Assembly: GCA_949358305.1 (NCBI GenBank)
Contig: OX442315.1
Span: forward strand, 20,548,427 to 20,612,426
Direction of reading: 5' to 3'
DNA from: Strigamia acuminata
Lineage: Eukaryota; Arthropoda; Chilopoda; Geophilomorpha; Linotaeniidae
Length of the DNA stretch: 64,000 nt
Shown: in pieces, positions 39,832-53,410 of the stretch
How positions within the stretch are numbered: the first letter of the stretch is position 1
Layout: every line of letters begins with the position of its first letter
Position numbers and translations under genes: made by a program
Notes under the pieces: model-generated
Databases searched by the model: none
What the model saw: the letters and a program-made list of their open reading frames with translations, nothing else
Told to the model about the DNA's origin: nothing

Positions 39832-40935
39832 CTAAAATTTGCAGAACACGATGCACCGTAAGTTCTTCTTGATACGTGTGGCTGGTGCGAATTGATACGG
39901 AATAATGCCAAGGAAAATTCGAAATCTAAATAAAAGAAGTGGATAATATGGTGCTGGTTTGATTGGATCGGTTTGAAAACTGACTTGATTTTCTAAATTG
40001 AATGTAAAGCTCAAGTTAAAGTGGTTTGATTGGTTATTTTTGGCAATCACTGGGCTAAAGGCGAGGCTAAAGGTGAGCACTAAATCGGTGGAAAAGACAT
40101 CAAAAGTTGATGACTCAATTCGGGAAGACGTCCCATTCGCACTCAACTTGAAGACTAATACACAGCTTTAAAGAAAAACAAAACAAAAACTCTAAAAAAA
40201 TGTATTTTAAGTTTGTTTTCAACTTACCCCGTGGCAGCTTTGTCAATTTTCAAATCAGTGTACTCATTCTTTGTGTCAATTTTCCACTTGGTATTAGTTT
40301 TCCCTTCTACGCGCCATTTGTCAGCAAACTTACTAGAAACTTCAACCGGGTATAAAATGTGCTTGTTTGGAGATTTTCCCTATGTTTATATTACAAAAAT
40401 TTTAAGTAAATTTGCTGCCTTTTTTTTTATCCCGCAATCCCACGCCAACGCAATATGAATTTTATTCACAAGTTCAGCAGCGAAGCACAGGGGTTGCTTT
40501 TGGTAATTTATATTTAGATTTTAAAATTTAAAACTTTTTCATATAATTTTAATTTCTTACTTTAGCTGATAATCGCAGACAAGGCTGAACTTTAAATAGT
40601 TTGCCAGCCACGGCATTTCCCGGTTGCCGATCCAAACGAGGTTAATTTCGTCGGTCGGATCCTTTTCCTCCAACTTTCTATCTCTACAAGCAATCATTGG
40701 AATTGCATTAAGACGCATCTTTCAAATAGCAAGTATTATTATCTTACAATGTGTCAGCGAACGTTATAAGTCGAACTGGTGGCACAGACACCAGTCCCGC
40801 TGTAAGTAAGCGTTGCGTTTCAAAAATAGACAAAAATAAGTGATAAAAGTGCATAATAAAACATACAATTATCGACCAATAATACTTACACAGTATGGTA
40901 AACACCAAGAAAAAGGCGTTCCCACCCGGGGACAT
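39832..40935 (-). CDS. Secreted or luminal protein, unrecognised
   Basis: Six exons join in phase: about 40892-40935 (signal peptide start MSPGGNAFFLVFTIL), 40746-40799 (GLVSVPPVRLITFADT), 40564-40684 (KLEEKDPTDEINLVWIGNRE and MPWLANYLKFSLVCDYQ), about 40469-40496 (KQPLCFAAEL), about 40228-40379 (GKSPNKHILYPVEVSSKFAD, WRVEGKTNTKWKID) and 39832-40168 (CVLVFKLSANGTSSR onward, stop at 39832). The total is about 245 residues. Several N-x-S/T sites and a signal peptide point to the secretory pathway. No membrane anchor is clear. I do not recognise the family. Confidence 0.55.
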
Positions 40936-41204
40936 GGTACCACCAACACCACTGTGTCAAATTAAACACCCTTACCGGAAATGCAGAGTCCCAGGAACAA
41001 GCAAACGATCAGATGCCAGCACCCAGTTTATTTGCCAGTTAAGTTTTTATATCGAGACAAAACTTAGAACGTCACACATGTAATTGATGACAATTGTATG
41101 TTTACAATTAGTGTCACGGAATGAGCAAATAAAATTGTAGTAAATCATATCGGAAGACGTTGATTCTTATTCTTATGTACCTCGGACCTTATTCGATTAC
41201 AAAA

Positions 41205-43129
41205 TAGTGTCTAATTGTTCTAATGATTTTGCGATGATGTCATTGTTCAAACATATCTCAGCCATATCTCCGTCGTGGTTTGTGTCCAATTTCTGCGTTC
41301 AAAGAAAAAATTGCCGAATTTAATTTAAAAATTTTTCTTTCCAATCAATCTAATTATTCTAGACACCAACTGTGGGTTTATTTCACCGCAAAACGTTAAG
41401 GACTTATACATGTTTCACTACAATTCGGCGACGAGAAAAGACGTTGCGAAAACTGTTTGATTATTTGCCTAGAAAATAAGAAATTTTCAATTTTTATTTG
41501 ATTTAAATATTTTTTTTCACTGTTTTAGTGGTTTACTTGGTGACATCATCGATTATTTCATATTCTTTGACCAATAAAATTAATTCATGTACGATGAATT
41601 CTTTGTGAAAACGCTTCTCATTATCATCCGATATTGACAGCAGTATTCTAAACAAAATAAATTGAAATTTGTATTCAGATCTTGTTAAAGTTTATTTATT
41701 CTCACCTCTCTATGTAGTCGCAAAACGGTTTAAGTTCGGGTAAAAGTTTTTCGCGCGTTTCGTCACTTAAATTTTGCTGAACCAATACCCGCCAATAAAA
41801 TGCAAGTTCACTAATTAAAACTGGAGTTTCTGAAGATATTTCAAGAAGTTGTTCTCTGTAAAATTTAAAATCACCCAATTAATTACGAAATGTTAATATT
41901 AAAACATTTATTTATCACCAACCTCTCGAAGATTTGAATACTCTCATCAATTAAACTTTTATTGAGTTTATCTTTTAAAAAATGAGACAGCTGCTTCCGA
42001 AAAGTTCTCCACATCTAAATAAGGTAGAAACTTTAAGACTGTCCCATCACTTAATTTTATCCACGCTGGAAGCAGTTTTGACAGCACAGTTTTCGAAACC
42101 ATTTCTGCAAAAAAATTATTACGATATATTTTGGTCACGAAAATAATTGTGTAAACCTTACCAGCTCTGTCTTGAAGACCATCTTTTAAAAGCTGAATTC
42201 TCTGCGCAATTTTCAAACATCTGAAATGCACTTTTTCAGCTAAAAAACCAAACGCAGCTTTTCTAACCGTGTCTTTAACATCTCGGGTTCGGTCCAAAAT
42301 AAGTTGCAAAATCTTTTTAGAGGCTCCAATGTTGTTAATAACCGCTGCTCTGACTTCAGCACTAGGATCGCATTCCAGATGAAAAATGAATTCTGGAATT
42401 TCATATATACGGTACACATTTATTGATTAGTATATGATAATTATTATTATTTTTTTATAAAAAGAGAAAAATAAAACCTTTAATGATTGGACACTTTTCA
42501 TTAGAAGGATCCTGGAAATGTTTAAGTGCTTTCACTGCTGCCTGTCGCATGGAAGCCGACTTGTATGTTAATAAAGATAACACAGTTTTCTGTATTTTTA
42601 GATACAATTGATCACTGAGTGGAAAATCCTCTTTCATATTTTTAAGCGAAAGATTTATCAGTTGGCAAACGCGAGTTTGGACAGAAATGCTATTTGCACG
42701 ATGTAGCTGTAATAAAACAATAAAATAATTCATTATTAATTATTAATGTTAACTTTTCAAATCTTATTACGGGTAGCAGAAAATCAAATAAGTTAGTCAA
42801 TAATTTATCGTTGTCCGAGTCTGTTGGTTGACCAAATGCTGCAGCGAATTGTAAAGCTTTGTCTACTGAGGGTTCACTGTTACCGACGATCAAAAAGTGT
42901 TGCAGTATGTGGCAAAAATGAGACCAAAATTCCTCTTCTGTAGTCTGCAATAGTAATAAAAAATCGAAATTTTTGTTGTTTCTAAGCAGCAGAGAAAGAT
43001 AAAGGGTCTACTTACTTCTTCCTTGATTTTAATATATGTTTTCTTTATTCGAAGTAACAACTGAATGTGCTTACCTAACTGACATTCTTCAAATATATTA
43101 TCAACTTCCTTTTTCCAAGGATGATCCAT
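41205..43129 (-). pseudogene. NCAPG: Condensin subunit CAP-G, shortened and frameshifted
   Basis: Exons 43016-43129, 42771-42944, 42478-42706, about 42165-42393, about 41926-42104, 41704-41855, about 41527-41647 and further pieces to about 41205. HEAT-repeat sequence matches CAP-G: SMRQAAVKALKHFQDP, VRAAVINNIGASKKIL, DTVRKAAFGFLAEKVHFR, AQRIQLLKDGLQDRA, LPYLDVENFSEAAVS, ELAFYWRVLVQQNL. CAP-G is a HEAT subunit of condensin I in mitotic chromosome compaction. At 41977-41986 a run of six A (plus strand) gives one base too many; five would keep the frame. A second break is likely near 41390. The C-terminal half of the family is absent. It may be a decaying paralogue or contain assembly errors. 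Confidence 0.75.
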
Positions 43130-43328
43130 CTTCAAAGACCAATTAATTTGCCCGCCAATTTTAACCGCTATATAAATAAACCGGTCGCGACCGGTTAAAT
43201 CAGTGTTGCCGCCTAACGAGAATTTGGTTACGAGTTTATTTGAGAGCAATGTAAACACGTTGGTACGATTTGTAAACACAATCCGTAAGTGCTTTTTTAT
43301 TTACTGAAAAAATGTAATGCAAACTCAA

Positions 43329-43536
43329 AAGCAAAACGCCCTGTATTTTTAATCAATGAAGAAATTAAATTCTATTTTTAAAATATGTTTGTTTGATCAA
43401 TACATTTATGCTGCATCTGCATGGTAAAAAGATCAAAATACGAGTAGAAATTAAAATGTTTTCTCAAAATCTTCGGCTGTTTTATACAATTCCAAAAGCA
43501 AAAAGCCCTGTATTTTTAATCTATGAAGAAATTAAA
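43329..43536. repeat. Direct repeat pair of about 44 bp
   Basis: 43329-43372 and 43493-43536 both contain ccctgtatttttaatc followed by atgaagaaattaaat. They flank the CAP-G 5' region and are not tandem. Confidence 0.7.
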
Positions 43537-43587
43537 TTCCTCTAATCTGTGACTTAGTTTCTCGTTATAGGCGTAATTAGATCTATA

Positions 43588-43907
43588 ATGAAGGAGGCAG
43601 AATTAAGGGAAATACAAAACCAGTTCAAGAAGTTCAAGACAGGAGAAATGGGAACGAGAGATACGCTTTGGCTGATAAAAGTACTTTATTAAGCAAATTG
43701 GTAATACCGGTAATAATTTTTTAAAACCATTTATGTTGACAAAAATAGAAACATCTATCGAGAAGCACAAATTCCCACAAGGATAAGTGGAAGATTATCG
43801 TCACAATTCTCAACGAATGCTGCAATTATCTCCAGAACAAGTCGTCCGTGTTAAAGGAACTAGAACTCGATGAATTGTTCAACATCACCGAAATTTTTGT
43901 TTTCTAA
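43588..43907 (+). CDS. Small two-exon gene, unrecognised
   Basis: 43588-43680 and 43749-43907 join in phase to 83 residues: MKEAELREIQNQFKKFKTGE at the start, then KHLSRSTNSHKDKWKIIVTI and LKELELDELFNITEIFVF at the end. It is amphipathic and helical-looking, with no signal peptide or domain I know. The frame is open upstream to an AG at 43570, and a short exon near 43409-43422 (MLHLHG) could precede it. Divergent from CAP-G. Confidence 0.45.
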
Positions 43908-44420
43908 AATTCAAAAAAATCAAAATTTTGTTTGAAAAAATCTAAAAAAAAAAATGGAAGTTTTTATTTAAAAATTCCAATATAACAACATTCTTGTTTA
44001 AAATTAGCCTAACTGTGACAAAATTAAAGAATTCGTAAAGAAAATTGCTTCCAAAACAATACTTCTGCTTGCTGGCTATACAGTTCTCCACGCATTCCGC
44101 TAGGGGATATCCCATAATAGCTGGAACCGGAAGTGAGGCGGAGTGTCGCTTCTGTACTATTCTGTGGTGCTGTGGTCGAAACTACACGAGGGAGGAACGC
44201 TTCTTTGTTCATGAACATTTGGAACTTTTAAGTAAACTATTTTTGTTAAATTAAAAAATTTTTGTTTCTACTCGTATAAGGTTAATTTTACTTTAAAACG
44301 CAACAATAAATAAATAATTTGTGATTTGTTAAATTTAGTCATTGTAAAGTGAAATCGATTGTGTTCCGAGACGACGTGGCTATAATGAATGATTTCCTTT
44401 CCGTTTCAGTTTGCTGAAAA

Positions 44421-44758
44421 ATGGCCACTAAAACACCTGCAGTCAGGATCGATCGTGGAACAATTCGCGAAAAAGAAATAGCCCTCAAACCTAACCGCTT
44501 TTATGGTAAGTACTAAAACAGACGAAGCGATAGAATATTGTCTAAACTTTGTGAAAGACAGTATGTCTAAATATGAGACGTGAAACATTAAAATTTTAAT
44601 TGTTATAGGTTTTGAAACCAAAATTGGCCTAAGGTTTAAAGATGATCCTTTCGTGCAGAAAATAATTCTTCCTTCTATTCCTATATGGGATGAGTCTGAA
44701 GACCTAGAGTTTTCTTCTACAAATCTACGTAATGGTAAACATGCAGTATTAATATTTG

Positions 44759-44797
<39 letters not shown>

Positions 44798-45393
44798 CAT
44801 ATTTTTTTTTAAAGATCAAGACGTTGAAGGTTTGGATACTAGCCCTTTTTACATTCAGACTCTTGAGAAAGAATTAAGTCTAAAAGAGAAAAAATTACTT
44901 TCGGAATTCGAAGCGCTATTTGAATGTGAATCAGAAGCGGAATTTGAATATGATTCAGAAGCGGAGTTTGAATATGATTCAGAAGCGGAATTTGAATATG
45001 ATTCAGAAGCGGAATTTAAGGTGAGAAAGGATTAGCAGCTTCAGCCATTCCAGCAATTAATGTATAAAGTAACAAACAATTTGTAACATGTTTAATTATA
45101 ATGATTTTTATATCCCTACAGGATAGTAACAGGAAAGTAACATTGTTAGATGACACTGATCAAATTCCGAAAAGTGGACAGGTATCAGGAATGGAACAAC
45201 AAATGGTCGTTGGAGGTGGTACGTAAAAATTATTTTAATTTAAAAAAAAATGATTAAGGTAGTTTATTTTGTTGCTTTTTATTTGGTGATTGGCGAAGTT
45301 TTAAGAGTTATTTTTAAGCTAGGACAACAAAATAGTACACAAATGTTATTTTTATTTACAGCTGAAGGAATGGAAATGGATCAACATGTTTAG
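44421..45393 (+). CDS. Acidic protein with FEYDSEAE octapeptide repeats, unrecognised
   Basis: Five exons (44421-44505, 44609-44734, 44815-45020, 45122-45218, 45362-45393) join in phase to 181 residues. It starts MATKTPAVRIDRGTIREKEI and continues NRFYGFETKIGLRFKDDPF. In exon 3 a 24-bp unit repeats about four times, giving FEYDSEAE blocks, so the centre is strongly acidic. It ends EGMEMDQHV. No signal peptide or membrane segment. Good splice sites at every junction support a real gene. I could not assign a family. Confidence 0.6.
44766..44793. repeat. (AT)n microsatellite
   Basis: About 13 AT dinucleotides in intron 2 of the acidic repeat protein gene, just before the acceptor. Confidence 0.9.
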
Positions 45394-46280
45394 ATGAATG
45401 GCAACTGAATGATGGTTAAGTGAACAAGTTGTGCAAGTTGCACTTTAATGTCAAACTGTATTTTTTTTTTTTTTGTTATGTTGATAAGAAGGTTATGACA
45501 TTATAAATTTGTCGTAGTTACGGAGAGAAGCGATTATTCATTAATTTTTGTAGTTACCGGTATATTAATAAATCATTTCCATTCATTCTCATCTACAATA
45601 TTATAATTCGATTGCATGCAGATCTAGTCTATTTCTTACTAATTTTCTCTCCAACAAAGTTTACAATTTTCTTTTCCATGTTGAGATTCATATTCCAAAT
45701 ACATGCGATTTGATACACGTAAGTTCAACTTAGTCTTCGTTGTTTTCAAAACCCTTGTCAAAAACTCGAGTACCGGTAATAATATTTGTCATAATGTAGG
45801 TACAAATCTATCAAGAAATTAAAAAAATTAGTACCGTAAGTTAAATGCTTACGGAATAAGTGATCTTACAAGTACCTTCGAATTTGCTCATTGTGAAAAT
45901 AAACTGCACAAACATGAAAAGATGTTAAACTTGTATTAATCAGGCACATTACTTGAATGTAATTCACTTGTTTCCACAATACAGCGAAATTTATGGCCAT
46001 TTCAATATGAGGTAATGAACTAAAAATAAAAAACATATATATGTATATGAAATTGAGTAAAGTTATTTTCATTTAAAAGAATTAATTAATTTTACATTAT
46101 TGTCCGAGGTAAGCCGATAACGTTAGACTTCAGGTTGAGTAATCAATATAAAGACACCATTTCTGGATCAAAATAAGGATTGTCTACATCAAAAATTTTT
46201 GTCAGTTATTTGAAACATTCTTGCAGGTGAATTGTATTAATATGAAGATCAAATACTATTAACGGGTCTTCACAATCTTT
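45394..46280. other. Mostly non-coding; two weak minus-strand exon candidates
   Basis: Minus-strand frames at about 45950-46030 (LPHIEMAINFAVLWKQVNY, flanked by AG and GT) and 46208-46295 (MSVYEGKDCEDPLIVFDLHI) look protein-like, but I cannot join them into a gene. Confidence 0.25.
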
Positions 46281-46296
46281 ACCCTCATACACTGAC

Positions 46297-46490
46297 ATGA
46301 TAAAAGCCACGCAGACTATCCCAAAAGCAGCAAAGCATTGGACAAATGAAAAGCCAAGCAAGCCAGCTGATGAAGGTACACAGATCAACAATCGTGCCAA
46401 GCAAGAACGCAACAAACACCCTACCTGGTCCTTTCAGAAAAACCCCAACAGCAGCAAAACAATGTGGGAAACAAACCCACATTTATATTT
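46297..46490 (+). mobile_element. Possible LINE endonuclease-region remnant
   Basis: The plus-strand frame reads ATQTIPKAAKHWTNEKPSKP and then NRAKQERNKHPTWSFQKNPN. It resembles the linker after the endonuclease of non-LTR retrotransposons (IPK...WWN...R.R...NP) but without the usual Trp pair. Weak. Confidence 0.25.
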
Positions 46491-46504
46491 ATATATTTAT
46501 TTAT

Positions 46505-46706
46505 TTCAAATCAGGATTAACAAAAAACAAGCTTGAAGTTACAACAGCTGTGCATTAATGATTAGTAGTGTTTACAAACCATTTAAAAAATACGGAGTAT
46601 TATTTAACTGTTTAATTACAGTTTTTAATGTAATAATTATCAGAATTAAATATATTGGAATTACCAATGATGACATACTTCCTGCCTCGCAATGCAAGTA
46701 AACAAA
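46505..46706. repeat. Third copy of EXOSC1-upstream spacer
   Basis: Matches 27900-28110: aggattaacaaaaaacaag, tgtgcattaatg, then ctgtttaattacagttttta. The match resumes after the MITE at about 47303-47360, then leads into AST copy 2. Confidence 0.75.
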
Positions 46707-46711
46707 TATTA

Positions 46712-47297
46712 GGGGGTTTCATTAAATGAGTGATTAATTGATTACTTTGATTACTTTGATTACTTTGATTACTTGATTATTTGATGTATCATGTGACTGG
46801 ATTCAACCAATCCTGAGAATAATCATTTCATCAAATAATCAACTAATCAAGTAATCATCCCAAAACATGATTTTCTGCTGACTTGGGCGATTATGAGTGC
46901 TCTCTCAACTCAAACCAACATGGCGGCGCCACACCCGCTTCAGCTACACAAGGTCATAATTTAACAAAGTATGCTCAGTTTAGGTTAAACTAAACACATT
47001 AAACAAGTTAGGGAGTTGCAATTGTTACTTGTAGCAACTTTTTTTAAACAATTGCAACGTATTTAGGTTACAATTAAAACAATTCCGCCCATCGGAACAA
47101 TCTACAAGTTACGGTTGCTCGCATCACCTTTTCAGGTTGCCTTATGTGACCAACACAAAAAGTCATGTGACCTTCACATAATCACACCTACCAATAATCA
47201 CATAATCAGATTTTTTGTTTGGCCCTCAATAATTGAGTGATTATGATTATTGCAATAATCAAAGTAATCAACTAATCACTCATTTAATGAAACCCCC
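46712..47297. mobile_element. MITE, 586 bp, GGGGGTTTCATTAAATGAG termini
   Basis: Terminal inverted repeats of about 30 bp (gggggtttcattaaatgagt and complement) are flanked by tatta on each side (46707-46711, 47298-47302). It interrupts the duplicated spacer described above, so the empty site can be read from 28110. No coding capacity. The G-rich terminus recalls PIF/Harbinger elements, but those make 3-bp duplications. Confidence 0.75.
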
Positions 47298-47458
47298 TAT
47301 TATTCCAAGTTTTAGTTTGATCTAAGTAAACGTATTTAATTCCAAAAAAGAAATACAGAATTGATAAAATATTTTGCATAGATTATCATTTAGGCATATT
47401 TTATAATGGCCATCTATATACATATATATATATATACATAAGTATACAACAAAAATAT

Positions 47459-49199
<1,741 letters not shown>

Positions 49200-50380
49200 C
49201 GCAACGCCGGGCAGATGTAAACAAGCGAGAAATTTGAAGTGAACAAAGTCTAGCTTATGACGGCGGTGGCGCTCTCATCGCCAATCACATGACCTGTAAT
49301 TGTACACACAAGCGCTTCAAATTATCAATTGATGTAAATTTAAATATTCTATCTGTTATTAACTTTTTTTGTACTTTCGTTTGCATAATTACATGTTTTT
49401 AAATATCTGCTTCCATGCTATTAAAATATCATAATATCAAAGCACGTTTCATTTTCTTTTTGAAATTTAAAATTGTGATTTTGTTTGAATTATGTGCATA
49501 TATATAATAAATATTAACAAGTTAAATTACTAGTTCTAAATTCATAGCATGACTTATTTTCATTATTAAAATAGAAGCAAAATTAATTCGCTTTCGATTA
49601 AATCTATTTTAGTGTTGTGAGTGTGTGTGACACTGTGGACATGGCATTATCAAATTACAGTCCCACATCTAAAAATAAAATCCGTTTAAGTACGAAAAGA
49701 AACACAATTTTTTTTTTATCAAACTTTGAAATAATTTTTGCATTTTTACAAACATTAAATGTAGATTACTCGTAAAATATAAAGCATGGATAAATTACAT
49801 ATTCATTAATTATTATTTTACACATTTTCAAAAGGACAAAAAGGCAACGTCTGCTGCAAGGGAAAACGGCATGGCATTCCAACCTAATCTAAACCTCGAG
49901 TCCTCATTCTCTAACTTGTCCGAAACCTGACAATAGACACTTTTATGCCAGGAAATATTCTCCTATAAAGTAGAAATTGAACTGCAGTATTTCCCCCGTC
50001 AATAGACATAAAACCCAAAACACAAAAAAAAATGTTAACAAAAGAGAAAAATAGATCAAAGAATTTTGCTCTTAATAATTCAAATCTCCAATTTTCCTGA
50101 TTGCAATTCTTTCTTTTTAAAAAAAAATCTTACATGAAAAAAATAATAAAAAATTAAAATTGAATTTGACAACAGAAAAAGTGGTTTGTGTTGCTTGTAT
50201 CAGTAAAGCTGAGTTCTGGAAAAATGATTGATTTTTCTTTTGATGGAAAGAAACGAACTTGCGTGACGATGATGTAAAAACATTATTGAGCGAACTGCAG
50301 AGTCAATTCAAAATCTCTGCAAAAGGCGGAAAGTGAGGTGCGATGATGAAGCTGCCTTATGTAAACACTTCGATAACCAT
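49200..50380. other. Non-coding, AST upstream region and FGFRL1 3' UTR
   Basis: AT-rich, no exon seen. Confidence 0.5.
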
Positions 50381-53300
50381 TCAACAGAAATCCCCTCGTA
50401 CTCGGGCATTGTGAATGCAAACCGAATGCACACGCGGAGTCTCCGGATCAGGATGACAAATCCACGACGTCGGTGCGAATCCGGTTTCCCTTCCAAGTAG
50501 AGCCGGATTTCGCTTCGGTAACGGGGGAGTGTACTTTGAATTTGTCCATTCGGATTTTTGGCGGTAACGCACCAAACAAAACACAAATATGATGAAAACT
50601 ATAAGTCCAAACAACACTGTAACTAAAATCAAGGTGGTCATGGGCATGTAACTTCTCGTTATATTTTCCTCCTTCCGATAAACGACTCCTGCAGTGATAC
50701 GATCAACTTAAATCTCACAAACGACTCAACAATAACAAAACATGAAATCACTTACGGGATCGGACGGTTAGAAAAACTGATCGCGAGTGGGTCCCGTTTC
50801 TGTTTCCGGTCAAACATAAGTACAAGCCTTCATCGGCAAAATCCACACCTCGTATTGTTAAGTTTTTAGCGAAAATGCCGGGTTCCAACATCGATGTACG
50901 CGGCGTTTTAATCACACTGTAAACGCGACCTTCCCATGTAATGTTCACCTTAGACACTCGGCCTTTGTCGATAAGTTTTAACCACTATAATTTAAATATA
51001 TAAAAAAAATATTTTTTAAAAAAAAAAGTGGTTTTAGGTGACTTTATTGATTCTCGCGCATTTCAATTTCACCCATGGGTGATAAGACAAATCGACGTCT
51101 TTTCCCGCAAAAAGTAAGCAAGAGAAGCGGCTCGTTTCATCGCCCGACGCGATAAGATGCAGGGCGGGGGCAACGAAACAATGATTGATAAAATAATCAC
51201 TTGATAGGTTTGTGACATCCTGCAGTGAAAATAAATATAGAACTTGTTCCGTCCCTTGTTTTTCCAAATTTGTAATTGGACACTACAATTGTCACAATTT
51301 TGTCAAATACAGTCGAAACTCTTTATAACGAATCGCAAGGAACCGAAAACATCAGTTCGTTACAACGATAATTCGTTATAATACATTTTTTTTAACATGG
51401 TGTTCTACGGCCAACCAACCAAATATGCCATTTTTTAATATTCGTTATAACGATAAATTGGTTATATCGCGATTCGTTATAAGGAGTTTCAACTGTACGA
51501 CAGAGAAAAAAATTAAAAACTGTATCACGTAATAAATCTGCGACGGAATTGGTCTGTTTTTAAATTCGAGGTATCTCTAGTGGGGGGTCCATGCAGAAAT
51601 AATTTGTAAACATTATTTACCCAGGGCCCCGAACCCAAGAATTGTTTATCACAACTGAATTCACTTGTTGGAATGGACTAAAATAGCGGTGAAATAGCGA
51701 CACTTCATCCATCACCTCACAATCTCAGTATTTAGATCTTGAAAGGAGCCTCAAAGTTACAAGGCCAAAAGGTACCTGAACTTAAACCCGTAAAATATTA
51801 CTATAGTTGAACGATTAACAAAATTTGGAGAGCCAAAACTGGTATTTCAGAGCGGAATGATTAAATGAGCAACACGGGGGGCAACAGTAACTGAAATTGA
51901 TGCTACCAAACGAATACTTGTTTTAACCCTTTGTCAATCAAATCAACTAATTACATTTGGCTAATGCATTTTGCATTTAATAATTTTAACCTGTATGTCT
52001 GGAGCTGTTGCACTTTTCACCCTGCAATGAAACTTCGCTTCTCCGCCGAGCTGCGCCGTCTGATTGACTGGATATGGATCCCTTATTTCCGGGGGTGGTG
52101 GATACAATGGTTCTGGCTCTAGAAATTAATTTTCCGAGTTCGATCGATTTAATCGAAATCAAATGTCATTTCCTATCATATCAAAATACCTAGAACTTCG
52201 ATCGTAAACGTTGCATTAGCGATTCCCGCAGCATTGATAGCGACGCACGTATACAGACCGCTGTCTTCTTTCTGGGGATTATCTAGTTTCAACTTGCTGC
52301 CTGCATCCTTATTTTTCCGCGGGAAAATCTTGTGATTCGATATCGGACGTCCGTTTTTAACCCATTCGATAGTCGGCTTTGGGTCCCCAGTCGCCTCGCA
52401 ACGCACCACCGTCTCCTCCCCAACCTTCACTAACAAATGGCGATTATGAGGATTTGTTTTGATTTCGGGTTTAGCTATACCAAATAAATTGTTGTTAACA
52501 AAAAAATCTAGAATAAAAATTTTAAGAACGTTTAATTCAACTACACATACTTCCTTTAGGTACTGGAGTTAATTCTTCGCTCTGTTCCCACGACGACTGT
52601 TTGCGATGCTGCGTGGATTCCAAAACTTTAAGGTGCACTGTAATTTTAGAATTTCGCCCAAACCCGTCTAAAATCTGACACGAATAAGCACCGGCATCTT
52701 CAGTAGTAACGTCTTTAATTTTCAATCCACGATTTAGAGTTATGTATCTATTCCATATGCCCGAATTGATTCGTTCATCTCCTTTGAACCATTCGGTGTA
52801 AATTGAATCTTTTTTCGCTACCACACAAGGTAATAAAATAGTTTCTCCAGCATTCCTTTCTATCACTTGGTTGTCTTGGCTTTTTATTCTTGGGATACCT
52901 GGCAGACAATTGTTTATTTAGCGATTAAAAATGACCGTTAAATCAATTGTTTTAGTGGAAATACACGAATCATTTATGTTTTTCCCGCGCAGTTACATTT
53001 CTTTATCGTTATTTCAATATATACTTTGTTGTTCCCATCTCCAATCCCTATCTATACGGTTGGGCTCACCCAAAAATCAAAGTCCCAGAACTCGATAATA
53101 CAAGTGGAGGTGTCATTCATCATTCTGCGACTTTTTATTTATTTACTTTCTCACGTTCAAAACGTTTTCGAATTTATTTAGATATTTTTTTTTTTTGAAT
53201 AAATCGTTTCGGTTTCACTAAAAATTAAGTGCTCTGCGGGTAACCAAAAATTGTATCGACTCGGTTGAACGTGCAGGGATTAAACTCTCAAGTCTTTTCG

Positions 53301-53410
53301 TTAAAGAGGTTTAAGAATGCCAAGATCAAAGACGCCGCTTCTCACTCACCTTTGTCGGCTTCCACTATCACAATACACACGACGAGGATGATTTGGGATG
53401 AAAAACCCAT
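50381..53410 (-). CDS. FGFRL1: FGF receptor-like 1, three Ig domains, no kinase
   Basis: Six exons (53350-53410, 52551-52898, 52190-52474, 51991-52118, 50756-50984, 50381-50688) give 452 residues. Exon 1 is a signal peptide (MGFSSQIILVVCIVIVEADK). Ig1: LLPCVV...EDAGAYSCQILDGFG. Ig2: VVRCEATGDPKPTIEWVKNG and EDSGLYTCVAINAAG. Ig3: AKFHCRV...DEGLYLCLTGN. A membrane segment (TLILVTVLFGLIVFIIFVFC) and a 70-residue tail with TPPLPKRNP follow, without a tyrosine kinase. Order and spacing match FGFRL1, a decoy-like FGF receptor also active in cell adhesion. The tail is not His-rich as in vertebrates. A 51310-51495 MITE lies in an intron. Confidence 0.9.
51310..51495. mobile_element. pogo/Tigger-like MITE
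   Basis: 186 bp with inverted ends cagtcgaaactctttataac and complement, flanked by TA (51308-51309, 51496-51497). The TTATAACGAA-type end is usual for pogo-group elements. Lies in an FGFRL1 intron. Confidence 0.8.

Noticed and set aside
51034-51267. 77-codon minus-strand frame in an FGFRL1 intron
   Set aside because: Lies between two exons that already join in phase and adds no Ig-domain sequence.
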